Shown here one piece after another: positions 23,305-24,099 of a stretch of DNA of 24,099 nucleotides. The notes beneath the pieces are model-generated. The model ran no database searches. It saw only the letters and a program-made list of their open reading frames with translations, and was not told the origin of the DNA. Every line of letters begins with the position of its first letter. Positions within the stretch are counted from its first letter, which is position 1. Origin of the DNA: Chloroflexota bacterium (GTDB lineage: Bacteria > Chloroflexota > Dehalococcoidia > UBA3495). The stretch is from positions 6,792 to 30,890 of the forward strand of contig PBBR01000008.1 in NCBI GenBank assembly GCA_002716645.1, written 5' to 3'. The position numbers and the translations under genes are program-made.

Positions 23305-24099
23305 GTGGTTGAACACAATAAGAAAGCAGATAGCGAATTAACACGAGCTAAATGTGGCATAGTGCTTTTATGTCATGGGAGCCAGCGGGGAACTAGCAAG
23401 TCAGAGTGTTCATGTGCATGGGATCCAGCGAATACTTCGCAACGATGGTGTAGAGATTGTCCAAGTACTCCTGTTGGGCTAGAAGGGGCTGCTTCGACTT
23501 TGCAAAGTCTCCTTGGCTCTGACAATTCAGAAGTCATTTTGTCATGCCTTGAATTTATAGAACCGCATCCTGATCAGGCTATCCAGCTGTTGGCAGATAA
23601 GGGAATCAGTACAGCAGTAGTCATGCCATATCTATTGGGGAATGGGAAACATGCGACTGAGGAGATGGATGAAGTTTTGGAAGAGCTTAAAGCCAAGGCG
23701 CCGGGCCTGGAAATACGTTTAGCGCAAGGTCTAGGTTACGATGCTAGGTTGGCTGATGTTGTCTGTGATAGATTGTTGGAGATGAAGGATGATATTCCAC
23801 AATTAGATGGTGGAGCGGTAGGCGTCCTCTTAGTAAAGGCGGGCACGAAAAGCGAATACGATTCATGCGTTTGGCTTGAAGAACTTGGTAGCTTGGTAGA
23901 ACAAACTCTCGGTACTGGATATGCCGTTGAAGTTGCTCAATCGCACTATGGCGATCCGACAATGGAATATGCAGTTGAAACCTTGGTTAAGACACGAGGT
24001 GTAAAAGTTGTCGTCTGTATTCCGTACGTATTTTTCCCAGGTTTAATTTTGCAACGGAACATAGTTGGAGGAATATCAAAGTTACAAGAATTGTACAAA
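23305..24099 (+). CDS. cbiX: CbiX/SirB-type chelatase with two domains and a cysteine insert (3' partial)
   Basis: Probable sirohydrochlorin cobaltochelatase, which inserts cobalt early in cobalamin synthesis; ferrochelation to siroheme is an alternative. The frame is open from GTG 23305 to the window end (265 codons, no stop). Domain 1 has GIVLLCHGSQRG with His24 and VVMPYLLGNGKHATEEM with His116, the two metal-binding histidines of CbiX. An insert right after the first motif has Cys35, Cys37, Cys49 and Cys52 (CxC-x11-CxxC). Domain 2 repeats the fold (VGVLLVKAGTKSEYDS at about 180-195, then VVVCIPYVFFPGLILQRN) but has lost both histidines, so it is probably structural. AGGAGAG at 23287-23293 lies 11 bases before GTG. 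It belongs to the riboswitch-controlled cob operon, 25 bases after cobH. Confidence 0.88.
   Translation, partial: MVEHNKKADSELTRAKCGIVLLCHGSQRGTSKSECSCAWDPANTSQRWCRDCPSTPVGLEGAASTLQSLLGSDNSEVILSCLEFIEPHPDQAIQLLADKGISTAVVMPYLLGNGKHATEEMDEVLEELKAKAPGLEIRLAQGLGYDARLADVVCDRLLEMKDDIPQLDGGAVGVLLVKAGTKSEYDSCVWLEELGSLVEQTLGTGYAVEVAQSHYGDPTMEYAVETLVKTRGVKVVVCIPYVFFPGLILQRNIVGGISKLQELYK

Overview
The window looks like a chromosomal piece of a low- to mid-GC (roughly 43%, by eye) bacterium of the Chloroflexota, most like the Dehalococcoidia/SAR202 side of that phylum. The best pointers are a giant membrane protein carrying the NYYYWG motif of the Chlor_Arch_YYY (DUF2298) family, a CbiX-type chelatase with a cysteine-rich insert, and frequent TTG/GTG starts. 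The phylum call is inference from family knowledge; there is no rRNA gene to confirm it. No tRNA, rRNA, CRISPR array, insertion sequence or phage gene is visible, and the genes are ordinary housekeeping genes packed tightly.

Layout. (1) 1-5896, plus strand: the membrane arm of respiratory complex I, nuoJ (5' cut by the window edge), nuoK, nuoL, nuoM and nuoN. They overlap or nearly touch, except for a 155-base nuoK-nuoL gap with a palindrome. (2) 5980-8929, plus strand: a small TIGR00725 (LOG-like) protein, enolase and glyceraldehyde-3-phosphate dehydrogenase. (3) 9012-13475, plus strand: a 1487-residue double-domain membrane protein, probably a GT-C glycosyltransferase-like half joined to a Chlor_Arch_YYY half. 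(4) 18104-13500, minus strand: a potassium-uptake cluster, with a KtrB/TrkH channel and KtrA gating protein. A second unit with its own good promoter follows: a universal-stress protein, an RCK-N-only protein, an RCK-N/RCK-C protein and prephenate dehydratase (pheA). (5) 18401-20878, plus strand: leucyl-tRNA synthetase. (6) 22177-20897, minus strand: aroA, convergent with leuS. (7) 22254-24099, plus strand: the start of a cobalamin biosynthesis operon: promoter, cobalamin riboswitch, terminator, cobH/cbiC, and a cbiX-like chelatase running off the window end.

How the parts work together. NuoJ-N pump protons driven by quinone reduction. KtrAB (with possible accessory RCK and USP proteins) moves potassium with a sodium or proton gradient. 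Enolase and GAPDH belong to central glycolysis/gluconeogenesis. AroA and PheA serve the shikimate and phenylalanine branches. The cob operon is most likely shut off by cobalamin through premature termination. aroA and the cob operon fire divergently from back-to-back sigma70-type promoters in 22205-22282; the aroA promoter also decides the aroA start codon.

Most worth a second look: CobH has Arg where the family has its catalytic His. NuoM lacks the TM7 lysine that its paralogues NuoL and NuoN keep. The chelatase has a CxC-x11-CxxC insert beside its active-site His. The potassium region holds a split, partly degenerate set of RCK and USP proteins. The giant membrane protein is a two-unit fusion. 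AroA looks strikingly gammaproteobacterial. I found no clearly new multi-gene system; the nearest candidate is the USP/RCK/RCK/pheA unit.
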